Of a stretch of DNA of 64,000 nt, positions 1-9,526 are shown piece by piece. The stretch is taken from NCBI RefSeq assembly GCF_963576675.1, contig NC_088911.1:79699256-79763255 (forward strand), read 5' to 3'. Position 1 is the stretch's first letter. Every line of letters begins with the position of its first letter. The notes under the pieces are model-generated. The model was given only the letters and a program-made list of their open reading frames with translations, did no database searches and was not told the origin of the DNA. Origin of the DNA: Euphorbia lathyris. Lineage: Eukaryota > Streptophyta > Magnoliopsida > Malpighiales > Euphorbiaceae. Made by a program: the position numbers and the translations under genes.

Positions 1-210
1 GCGCGAAAAATAGGGACAACTTTGTCGTCGGTGGACAATCGGTAAATAATATTTGGCGCCAATTTAGAAATATATGTATCGTTTGTAAGTCGTCGGTAAT
101 TCATGTGTTGCTATGTCGTTGCTAACATGTGTTGTCGGGAAATTGTTTATATGTGGTTTCTAAATTCAATAATATGAAAGTCGTTTGTAATATTGTCATT
201 GGCAATAATA
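1..210. repeat. Left subterminal repeat region of the CACTA element
   Basis: Contains repeated short motifs such as gtcgtcggt, gtcgttgc and agtcgtttgtaat. They match in inverted sense the cluster next to the right terminus at 18640-18954. Subterminal arrays of this kind bind the TNPA-like protein in known CACTA elements; binding here is inferred. Confidence 0.6.
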
Positions 211-800
211 AATCATCAAATTTATATAATTTTTAAATAATTTTAAAACTAATAAATAATATCTCATACACCAAAATAATAAAAAATACGAATCAAGTCA
301 TCAAACTAATAAGATAATATATCCAAAATAATCACACAATATATCCAAAATTACTTTAATAATCTAGTTTTTGAGCTTTAAAAGGCTAGAGTTTTGAAAG
401 TGGTATGAACTATTCTAAAATCATAATCCTAATGTAGCAAAAAGATAGGACAATCAAGCTACCAAGAAAAAATATTCCAAAATTACAATCCTAAATCAAT
501 AACTATATAAGGACCCTTATAAAGTACTTTCTTTGATTCATGCAGCATTTCACCCCTTTCCCACTCAGTCGTGATATTGCTCAACGACCACAGTCGAAGA
601 GGACCTGCGACTACACCACTCCTGAAGGAAGACGAAGAACAAGTAGCCCTCCAAATACACTGCAAAACCAGAAAGAAAATCATAATCAATTTGACAATTT
701 TGTCACAAAGATGCCATTCCATGCATCTATCTTATACTTGGGTAAAAGAAAGAGGTTCAAATATTATGAGGCGTAACGCCTGTAGACAATTTTGTAATCA

Positions 801-1066
801 TACTTAAAGAACCTAACAAGACTCAGAATCCACAATCATGCAAAGATGAGTTTAAGCTCAAGGTCAAGATAAGCATACTTAAAAGAACATAACAAGACTC
901 ATAAATCCATGAAAAAAAAGATGAGTTTAAGCTCAAGTTCAAGATAAGCATACTTAAAAAACCTATCAAGACTCATAATCCATGATAAAAAAAAAGATGA
1001 GTTTAAGCTCAAGCTCAAGAAAAGCATACTTAAAGAAATTAACAAGACTCATAATCCATAATCATC
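801..1066. repeat. Tandem repeat, about 75-bp unit, 3.5 copies
   Basis: Units start at 801, 876, 951 and 1027 with tacttaaa, and contain aacaagactcat, gatgagtttaagctcaag and aagataagca in the same order. Spacing is 75, 75 and 76 bp. The fourth copy is partial. It lies inside the CACTA element beside the SART3-like fragment. Confidence 0.85.
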
Positions 1067-1115
1067 CAGAATAGCAGGAATTCCACATCTATGAATAAAT
1101 GTGTAATCTAGATCA

Positions 1116-1277
1116 TGCTTCCCATATTTTATTGCCCTCGGCAAGATGCAAACCAGTAGCAATGACAGCATGCTCAAAAATACTTCTTGCTTTTGAAACG
1201 CCATCAGCAGAACATTCACGCACTGACGGATCGGATTCTTGTACATAATTCAAGTAGTCACACCAAAGAGGGACATA
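1116..1277 (-). pseudogene. Captured exon of a SART3/Prp24-like HAT-repeat protein
   Basis: Read on the minus strand, an acceptor-like tttatgcag is followed by a 54-codon open stretch beginning YVPLWCDYLNYVQ. It continues with PSVRECSADGVSKARS, IFEHAVIATGLHLAEGN and KIWEA, then a stop. This matches the HAT (half-a-TPR) repeat region of plant SART3-type U4/U6 recycling factors as I know the family: a W-x-x-YL helix, then a K/R-A-R-x-x-(F/Y)-E-x-A helix. Only this exon-sized piece is convincing; sequence after KIWEA is frameshifted. The piece lies within the CACTA element and is interpreted as captured genomic DNA, not a functional gene. Confidence 0.6.
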
Positions 1278-1742
1278 CTGCATAAAACTATGTTATAGTC
1301 AGTTTTATTACCTTTAAAAGCAAAGCCAGTTCAGTAAACACACAACTATCACATGCATCATGACATGGTATTAGATATCTGAATTGCTACAAATATTGGC
1401 TTCAATTTTCTTGACTTTGAACATTGAACAAGGAGACTTTCCCTTATTTACCCTGACTAAATGGTAAACTTTATAAACCTGAAACCATATTTTACCATCT
1501 CATAAAACTCAAAGATGTGGGATAAGGAAGAGCAAAACTGATTCCTACATATCTCATGAGCTTTAGCTAAGGACATAGTTACCAAGCTACAAGGGCTGTG
1601 CTAGAATAAGTCTTTATCACTATCCCAAGCTTGCATCCAAAAGAAAAGGCATTAACATGAGTTTTGTATTCACAACTGAAAATATATTCCAAATTGACCA
1701 ACAATATAATAGCATAAATGCATATAGTCAACAATCCAACTT

Positions 1743-2218
1743 TTAAACAAATGGAGGTTGTAACAGAATAGAGATGCTTTTAAACAAATTCTCATCATTT
1801 TCTCCACCCTCTGCCTCACCATATACAATAGCTTCAGCAGCAATTCCAGCAAAAAGCACAGTGCAGTACATAGAGATTACACGATGCTGGAATAATAACA
1901 GATTATGGGGAAGAGAAAACAAGCAATCCAATTATGTTGTCAATCCGATTGAAGCTCATCCTTGGGGAAGGAATGGGTGGTCCGGGAACAACTAACTATC
2001 TATTGTATAACTTTTCGAGGAAAGTGAGCCTAAAATGCAATGTTTGGTTTTCCCAACAAAATCACATTAAGCATCTGATTTGAATGTTTTAAAGCAGATA
2101 GGCGGAAAAAATAGCTGCAAGTGGGAATCATAGATGCCTACCTGTCAAAGGTAGTGCCGCTCAATCGTCCTTCAGCAAGCTCGGTACTCATCTTTTCATC
2201 CCAAAACTGAGTTCTTGC
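1743..2218 (-). pseudogene. Captured exons of a VIR3/FtsH-like metalloprotease relative
   Basis: Two minus-strand exon pieces are in the right order. Exon 2142-2218 encodes ARTQFWDEKMSTELAEGR followed by LSGTTFD, flanked by an AG acceptor (2219-2220) and a GTAGG donor (2137-2141). The downstream piece, about 1743-1865, encodes LFAGIAAEAIVYGEAEGG, then ENDENLFKSISILLQPPF and a stop. These match my memory of the C-terminal part of the plant chloroplast FtsH-like family that includes VIR3. The intervening intron-like DNA is retained, so capture was of genomic DNA and not of a spliced mRNA. No start or catalytic region is present, and no function is expected. Confidence 0.6.
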
Positions 2219-5200
2219 CTAAAAGAATAGATAATTATGAGTTTATATTGCCAGTTACCAAAAGCGGAAATTTTATCATAAGATACTAATAAGAATGCAA
2301 CAATTATCATTGGCGGGATCTGCAAATGTGTCACTCTGAACATATGAAACAGACAATATGCAAGAGAAAGAAGAAAAACAAGAACACAAAAATGTAACCT
2401 TTTATTTCAACTAAACAGCAAAAAGAAACAAATAAATTGAATCGTGCAGTACTGTTACCAAATGAATGTTGAATTTTATGGTTTCAGTGACTTTCAATAA
2501 TTACACGGGAACTACAGAGTAAAGTGAGATGAACTTATCGGCGAGGAAAGCAAATTCCAACTGAAAAGAAAATAAATGTCAAGTGAAATTGTCACTAGTC
2601 ATTGTGAGTCTTACTAATGAAATTGTCGCTAGTCACAAGCCTTTTAGGACTCCCAATCACAACAGTTCACTATAAGAATTCCTATGAAGAAGAACGTACA
2701 AAAAAGCCACTTCCTCTCCACTCTGTACATTGATACCTGAAGCAAAGAAACCCAACCATAAACAACAACAAAAAAGCTAACATGTGTGGTAAGCAAAACA
2801 ATTCTCATGTGTAATGTCTGAGAGTTGTAAGAGGAGAGAATTGCTCAGCAAGCATGTGCTTCAGGCATCTGGCTCCTAACAGATCCACAACCACCAGAGA
2901 TTTTCAACAATGCAAAAGACAGAACAATCCAGCCATCATTCTGGCAAGCTTCATGTAACTAACGTGTACAATAGCATATGCACATATCCTTAGTCAAAAT
3001 CATTCAATATTATTTATCTCTGTCCCATAACCAATAAGTTTAAGGCAATGCATTATCACAATAAAAAATGTTACAGGAATTGAACTAAACTAAAATATGA
3101 ATTAGAATCTATGCATGAAAACAAGAAAGGAAATATGCAAATTCGAACTCAAGGAATTTACCCTATATGAACTAATATTGGAGATATAATACAAAAAGTG
3201 TTCATTTTATAAGTTTCCATGACCAATAACAGAAATAATAAAAAAAAAGATTACCAACCCCAATTTGCTAGAGGTATTTCAAGCTGAATCAAGTTTTAAA
3301 CTGATACAAAATTAAAAGTACGGCCGAAAAACTGAACAAAAACTTTTTAGTGAAGTACAATAGTATGATACCATCACCAAATATACATATAGGTCATTAA
3401 ATTACATAAACAAAACATTTGAACCGTATACTTTTCGCTGAAGTGTTAGAAACAAGTCATTAAATTACATTAACATATGGTATAAAATTTATTTCTTAAA
3501 ATTAAAATGAAACTAAAAGAAAAGAAAACAAATCAACTTTTGGTAAACATAAACAAAAAATAATATTATCTAGGGAATTTTAACATCTTGGGAAACTATT
3601 GCGAAATAAAAGTAGAGATAAATAGGTTAGTCATTCATGTGGAAATTTACATGTCAGAATAGCATAATGACAAGTTCAATCTATGGAAATCATATAATAA
3701 TAATAAGAGAACCCATCTCTTTTTCATGATTGGGATGTTTTTTCTTTAGTCCACAACAAGATGAAAATGATATCAAATAATAGTAATACATAGAAGGTTG
3801 AAGAGTATATGAATAATAAGAATAATATATAACAATGAAAAAATAGAAAGTAAATGAAACAAATATAAAAAAGTGTGAAGGGAGAATTTTGAAGATATAA
3901 ATCCATGTTATCTTGTGCTTATTGATTCATCATTCACTTATTTGTTACTTCACTCAAAGTTACACGAAAAATAACTTCTGAAAAGTCAATAACAATAAAT
4001 CAGAAAATTCACTCAGACTCTATATACGAGGAAAACATTTCATCTCCATGGCAATAATCGATGAAAATGGGAAGCATAAAAAATTAGAACTAAATTGAGC
4101 ATTCACAAACAAAGGTAAGTTCCACCACCGATGAGGGTAGATGCTCTCACTGAGTGATTTTCAAGTTTCGGGGTAACTCAATCAAACTAACCTTGGATGT
4201 TTGAATAGTTCCACGGAGACTCTAAAGTTATGTTTATACTGATGTTGGAAAGGAAGATGTCAAGAAAGGAGTCTGCTTTCTTCCATGAAAATCACACTAG
4301 TTATGGTTTTTATTTATCTTTCATGAAAATCAGATGTTTGAATTAATAAGCCAATGAATCAAACCACATATTAAAATTAAGGATCACCAAGGAGGATATG
4401 TAAATTAATCATAATAGAGGCATGAAGTTTTCTCCTTAACTTCAAGCCTATTTTTTAGAGATGGGTGCATCCGACATTTTGATAGAGAACAAAACACAAT
4501 CATCTATAGATTAACAAGACATTTTTTCTAACCATCATCAACAACAAAAACATAATCGAAAATCGAAGTCATCAAATAGAGCTTCATCAATGAATTTCCT
4601 AAAACCTTAAATGGACTTACGAAAGTCAACTTGGAGATGCCAAATAAGTTCCAAACGTGACACGAAGGATTGAAACTGGAAGGTGAAGACCAAAAGAATC
4701 AAATTAAAATCAAGAAATTTAAAACTCAATCTGATAAAGCAATTAAACCATCAAGGAAAAGAGAGAGGAAAGAAAGAGAAACATCCCAAAATTTATCCAA
4801 AAGAAACAGAGAATAGAAGAAACTGGAAACTAAATTAAGGATGTTTGTTTGAATGGAAAATTATTTACTGAAATGAAAGAAAGAAAATGGAAATTAGAAA
4901 TGGTGCTAAAATTAGTAAAGAGAAGAAAACAAGTGTGAGGAAGTAATGGAGCCTACCTCACTGAAATAGATCCCATCTCTTTCTCTTCTCGTCTCAGATT
5001 CAAGATTAGATTTTTCTATGTACTTTACTTTTATCTTCAAAGGTGGAAAATTGAAGAAGAAGAAATAGAATGCTCTTTAGCTAAAAGATGACTACGGGTT
5101 CTATATATATATATATATGCTGCTGAAATGATCTGGTTCTAACTTCATCTCATACAACTGCGCTTAGAATTTAAAAATTGCAAAGGAACAGTTCTCGACC

Positions 5201-5494
5201 AAGTAGAGAAGCTTACCTGAATCGATCCCATCTGTTTTCGGTGAATCAAAAGGGGCACAGACAATAACATTTTTGACAATGACATGGCTATTCATCCAAA
5301 AAAACAATTCAACTTTGCCCCTAATTCATGGATGTTTTACTTTTGCATAGTTTTTATAAGGTAACATAGGCACTTCTAGTGCAACAAAAAGGAAGAGAAT
5401 TGCAGTCCAATCCATTTGGAGGAAACAAACCTGAAGTAAACAGGGTGGATCGTCCAAATGGTGAATTGATGAATGTCAAATTTTAGATAACTAC
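2219..5494. other. Non-coding interior of the CACTA element
   Basis: AT-rich sequence with no convincing frame on either strand. It probably includes intron and flanking DNA of captured genes. A TA microsatellite lies at about 5102-5120. Two similar segments near 4955-4985 and 5215-5235 share tacct(c/g)a and gat(c)ccatct, hinting at a small duplication. Nothing further is recognised. Confidence 0.5.
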
Positions 5495-5603
5495 CTAGAT
5501 GAGTTCATTAACTCAACCAGATGGGGTCAGGTATAATTCAGGGCTTTCATTTGGAACCATTCCCACCAGATGTTGCCTTGGCCATCAATAGTCCCATGGT
5601 CAC
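5495..5603 (-). pseudogene. Captured exon of a GH28 polygalacturonase-like gene
   Basis: On the minus strand an acceptor-like ccaatacag is followed by a 109-nt exon encoding GDHGTIDGQGNIWWEWF, then QMKALNYT, a TGA stop (5527-5529), PHLVELMNSSR, and a GTAG donor (5491-5494). NGTIDGQG-x-WW-x-W followed by LNYTRPH is the well-known start of the glycoside hydrolase family 28 beta-helix in plant polygalacturonase-like proteins. The TGA sits where Arg is expected, consistent with CGA-to-TGA decay. This third gene fragment in the CACTA element is in the same orientation as the other two. Confidence 0.8.
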
Positions 5604-6268
5604 CTGTATTGGAGAAAAAATAGGTGATGTAATGAAAGAAAACTAATAAAAAAACTAAAATAATTCATCCTTGACATTACCAACATGTTATAACAACATC
5701 TGTCAAATCCTAACCATAAATGAGGCTCTAATGCCTCCTATCAGCAATTCCCTTCCATGGCCATATGAAGACAAGATCAACAACTAGCCAATAATCTAAG
5801 TTTTGTTTAGAAGGTCAAATTGTATTGGTATTATGGGAAAAAAATAGCATAACTATGACCTGAAAGAGACTAGATAAAGAATTGTCCAGTCCACACTATT
5901 TAGCATATGAACTCCATGGAGTATTAATTCACTTAAACTTCATAAAAGACAACTAATAGGTGTAATCTATTTTGTAATGAATTTTTCCTTTGGCTCAGAA
6001 GTGAGAACTTCCCGTAGATCTAAGTATCCTTGCATCATTATCTAACCATAATGTTAGATGGCTAATAAGATCAAAGCTGTCCATCAACCACTAGCAAGCT
6101 TGGCCTTGGGCCTGCCTTTATTAGAGAAGGCAGTGGGGTAGGAGATATCATTTTGAAAAATTCTTTGGTATATTGAGGGTGAAGTAATCTCCAACTACAC
6201 CAAATTTAGTAATAGTGACACTGAGAGGCTGAATGTCTATAAAGTTAGCCTTTTTACCATATGAACTC
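5604..6268 (-). other. CACTA interior with an unrecognised minus-strand frame cut by the copia insertion
   Basis: Reading the minus strand from about 17895 across the copia insertion point into 6268-6140 gives about 46 codons without a stop, including KKANFIDIQPLSVTITKFG and DYFTLNIPKNF. It resembles protein-coding sequence and may be a fourth captured exon, but I cannot name a family. The 5-bp copia target duplication AACTC occupies 6264-6268. Confidence 0.35.
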
Positions 6269-7670
6269 TGTTGAAACACCTTTCCACAAGATTTTGATTT
6301 GACAAAATCATCCATGATTAAGAGACAATTAAATTTAAGTGCTTTATTTTAATTGTACTAATCCGTTTGTTCAATGTTGAGTGTAAATATAAATAAAGAT
6401 AAATATAAGAAGTAAGACAGGAAGAGGTCAGCATAGAAGCCTAAAGTATCAAGCTGAGTGGAATCAAACTTAGCATCAAAAGACAAAGACATACACGCCC
6501 ACAACAACTGTCTCACGAAGCTGAGCTGACTAAAGTTACACTCAGATTGGAAATTGCAAATGACAAGGTTTTACGAAGTAGAAGCTGAGTGATTCTTCAG
6601 GACAACATGAAAAAGTCGTTAGCTAAAAGACAATGATTACCGCCCCTCTGTACCAATAATGGAATCCTTGGAAATACGCAGAAGACACATTCCGAGATGT
6701 ATGGGTCAATGGATTATTGGTAAAGGACAACTGACATTAAAGGACAAGCCAGACGCAAGAGGACAAGCCTGGCGTATGAAGAAATGCAGAGGAAGGGAAT
6801 GGCCGGAGCAGTCTGAAGCTGACCAGAATCTGTCCCCTAAAAGAGCCGTTTTAACCTTAACGGCTACATCATTTCTAAATGATCCGATCCCGGATTTTCT
6901 CCTATATAAGGACAATCAAAATCCTTGGATCATTGCCGGATAAAAAAAGAGAAAAATACAAGAGAGAAAAGATACAAAAGCACTTAGTTACAAAAATAGA
7001 TCTTACACCCATCTTTCATTCTTTGTGTAAATGCTAGAGTGATTACTTGTAATCGTCTAAAGTGTTCTTTACTTGAAAAGAACAAGTGTTTATCAATTGT
7101 AAAATTGAGAGTGCTGTGCTGAGTATTTGGTTGTAAACATTCAGTGGTAGAGAAATATATGTGATGAGTTGTAGCACTTAGTAGGAGTTGAGTAGACGAA
7201 TAGAGGAAGGTACTCTTGCATATTCAACTGCCTTGTAATTGGTTTGTGCTCTACCTTTAAAGAGCTCAGTATTGGATTCTAAAAGCCCGGAGGACTCTGG
7301 GGACTGGACATAGGCAGAGAGGCCGAACCAGGATAAGTGATACTGAGTAATCTCTAAACTCTCTCTTAACTTATATATGTGCATGTGTTGTATGTGAAAT
7401 TTACTCAACATATAAAATTGTTTAAAGTTAACTCTGAGTAATTTCAGGTGCTGAGTTAGATGCTGACCTCCAAGAGTGTCAATATCTAACTTATAAATAA
7501 AACAACTTTAGTCAATATCAGTCCAAAGCTGTCTTATAGCATATCTGGCCAAGCTGACCAAAAGCTGAGCTGACCAACTAGCAAAAATATCTAAGTCAGC
7601 ATATAATTAAACGAAAAAAGTTATATTAGTTCCTAACCCCCCCCTTGGAACTAATCACACGGGACCAACA
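6269..7670 (+). repeat. 5' LTR of the copia element
   Basis: 1402 bp, TG...CA ends, near-identical to 16468-17870. Most differences between the two LTRs are C/T or G/A transitions. The element's recurring ctgagt and gctgac words are already dense here. Confidence 0.95.
6903..6909 (+). promoter_or_regulatory. Probable LTR TATA box
   Basis: TATATAA inside cctatataaggac, in the middle of the 5' LTR. The same motif occurs at 17102-17108 in the 3' LTR. Position suits transcription starting about 30 bp downstream, which would define the U3/R boundary; the start itself is inferred. Confidence 0.55.
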
Positions 7671-7672
7671 AG

Positions 7673-7684
7673 TGGTATCAGAGC
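7673..7684 (+). other. Primer-binding site (initiator Met-tRNA)
   Basis: TGGTATCAGAGC lies 2 bp after the 5' LTR end. This is the standard plant copia primer-binding site complementary to the 3' end of initiator methionine tRNA. Confidence 0.9.
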
Positions 7685-7731
7685 CTAAGCTCTCTACTCA
7701 AAGATATAACTATCTTGAGCGGATCCCATAA

Positions 7732-9520
7732 ATGGGTGAGAACAGCACTCGTTTCCTTCCAGGGAACCAAACAACACAGATACTCCCTGAGGGATTATCA
7801 ATCACTAGGCCTCCCCTATTCTTTGGATCTAATTATACATTCTGGAAGAATAGGATAAAAAACTTTATTCAAGCCAAAAACATGAGTGCGTGGCTTGCAA
7901 TTGTTCAAGGTCCACACGTGCCATATAAAACTGTTGACAATGAAAAAATTGTTAAGAGCGAAGCTGAGTGGACAGAGGATCGACCTCAGAAAATTACAAA
8001 ATAATGCCTCGGCTATAAATATGCTTCACTGTGCTTTAGATGCTGCAGAATACAATAAGATTTCAGGTTGTGAGTCAGCACAGGAGATTTGGAAAAAGCT
8101 TGAAGTGACCTATGAAGGCACCAGTAAGGTTAAGGAGTCCAAAGTCAATCAGCATATGAGACTCTACGAGCTGTTTGAGATGAACGAAAACGAAGACATC
8201 TCAAAAATGAACGCAAGATTCACCAACATCATAAATGAGCTCAAAAGACTTGGAAAGAACTTCACTGAAGAGGAACAGGTGAAGAAAATCCTGAGAAGTC
8301 TACCTAAAAGTTGGCAAGCAAAGAAAACAGCTGTAGAAGAAGCTCAGGACCTGACTACCTACAAATATGATGAGCTAATCGGATCCCTGCTGACCCATGA
8401 GATCTCTATGAAAAATTTTGAGGCAAAAGAAAAATCTGAAGATAAGAAACAAAAATCTCTAGTGATGAAAGCTGACTCCACAGAAGCTGAGTCAACTGAC
8501 GATGAGGAAATAGTCATGTTCACTAGAAAGATGAAGAAGTTGTTCAGAAGAAATGACAGGAACAGCAAAAGGCCATACAAAAGAGGTGACAAATACAAAG
8601 CTGAGTCCAGTGACAAATATAAGAAGGACAGCTCCAAGTTTGTCATATGTTTTGAGTGCCACCAAACTGGGCACATCAAGTCAAGCTGCCCAAACCTAAA
8701 AAGAGATAAGAAGGGAAACAAGTAGGCAATGGTAGCAACATGGAGTGACAGTGATGAATCAACATCATCCGAAACTGAGCAAAATGAAACTGCCAATATA
8801 TGCTTCATGGCAGATGATGGAGCTGACCAATCTCAATCTGAGCAAGCTGACCTCTCTGATGAAACTGACCAGGAGGAACACAACAATGAGGTAACATCCA
8901 TACTCTTACTTAGAAATGAAATGGTAAATGCCTTGAGTGATTTATATGCACTAACTAAAAAGTGTAACAAGAAAATCAAATCACTTAGCAGGCGGTGTGA
9001 CGAGATTGAAGAGGTCAAGCTAAGTGACCTCCGATATCTTCTCCAGGACAACTCAGATTTACATACCAACATGCAAATAATGCATAAGCTTGTCACGGAG
9101 GTTCAATCTGAGTCAAAGAAACTTAGAAATGATGTTACAATCTTACAGAGTCAAATAAAAGGCTCAAACAGGAATAAACCCCATGCTGAGCACACAAGTA
9201 TTAGCCAGCATAAGCAGTTCACTCAATGTGAATATTGTGGAAAAAGGGGGCACACGAAAGAAGTGTGTTGGCATAACAAGCGAGTTGTCCAATGTGACTT
9301 CTGCGGAAGAAAAGGACATTCCACAAAGATATGTTGGCATGCTCAGCACAACAATGCTGACCACACTCAGTATAACCCTCAGAGGGTAAAATTTTGTGAC
9401 TTTTGTGGTAAACCAGGCCACACTATAAAATTATGTCGTCACAAATTAAAGTATGATTTTGCACCTGTTTACACTAACAAGAAAGGACCCAAAAAGAATT
9501 GGGTACCTAAAAGTGAATAG
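7732..9520 (+). pseudogene. gag: Copia gag with frameshift and in-frame UAG stops
   Basis: Encodes the capsid/nucleocapsid polyprotein. It starts at ATG 7732 (MGENSTRFLPG), about 60 bp after the PBS. The UBN2-type capsid region contains FFGSNYTFWKNRIKNFIQ and later IWKKLEVTYEGTSKVKESKV. A frame change from frame 1 to frame 2 near 7975-8000 leaves the first 90 codons separated from the rest. A CCHC knuckle (CFECHQTGHIKSSC) lies near 8650, then a UAG stop at 8723-8725. The same frame continues with MVATWSDSDESTSS, acidic and coiled-coil sequence, and three more zinc knuckles, ending at UAG 9518-9520, six bases before the pol ATG. Neither stop has the CAA-UUA readthrough context. They are probably mutations, although the second could be a real gag/pol boundary. 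Confidence 0.85.
9227..9442 (+). other. Three consecutive zinc-knuckle motifs in late gag
   Basis: CEYCGKRGHTKEVC, CDFCGRKGHSTKIC and CDFCGKPGHTIKLC each fit C-x2-C-x4-H-x4-C and are followed by W/R-H. The first two are spaced 66 bp apart; the third follows after a linker. Together with the upstream knuckle near 8650 this makes four. They look like copies of one ancestral knuckle. Confidence 0.9.
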
Positions 9521-9526
9521 TTTAAA

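Noticed and set aside
801..1066. CRISPR-like array
   Set aside because: The whole 75-bp unit is repeated; there are no unique spacers, and the genome is a plant.
3724..3906. 60-codon minus-strand frame rich in Phe/Tyr/Leu
   Set aside because: Low-complexity AT-rich translation with no domain or context.
9518..9526. Programmed UAG readthrough signal of the TMV type
   Set aside because: The bases after UAG are TTTAAA and, at the earlier UAG, GCAATG; the CAA-UUA context is absent.
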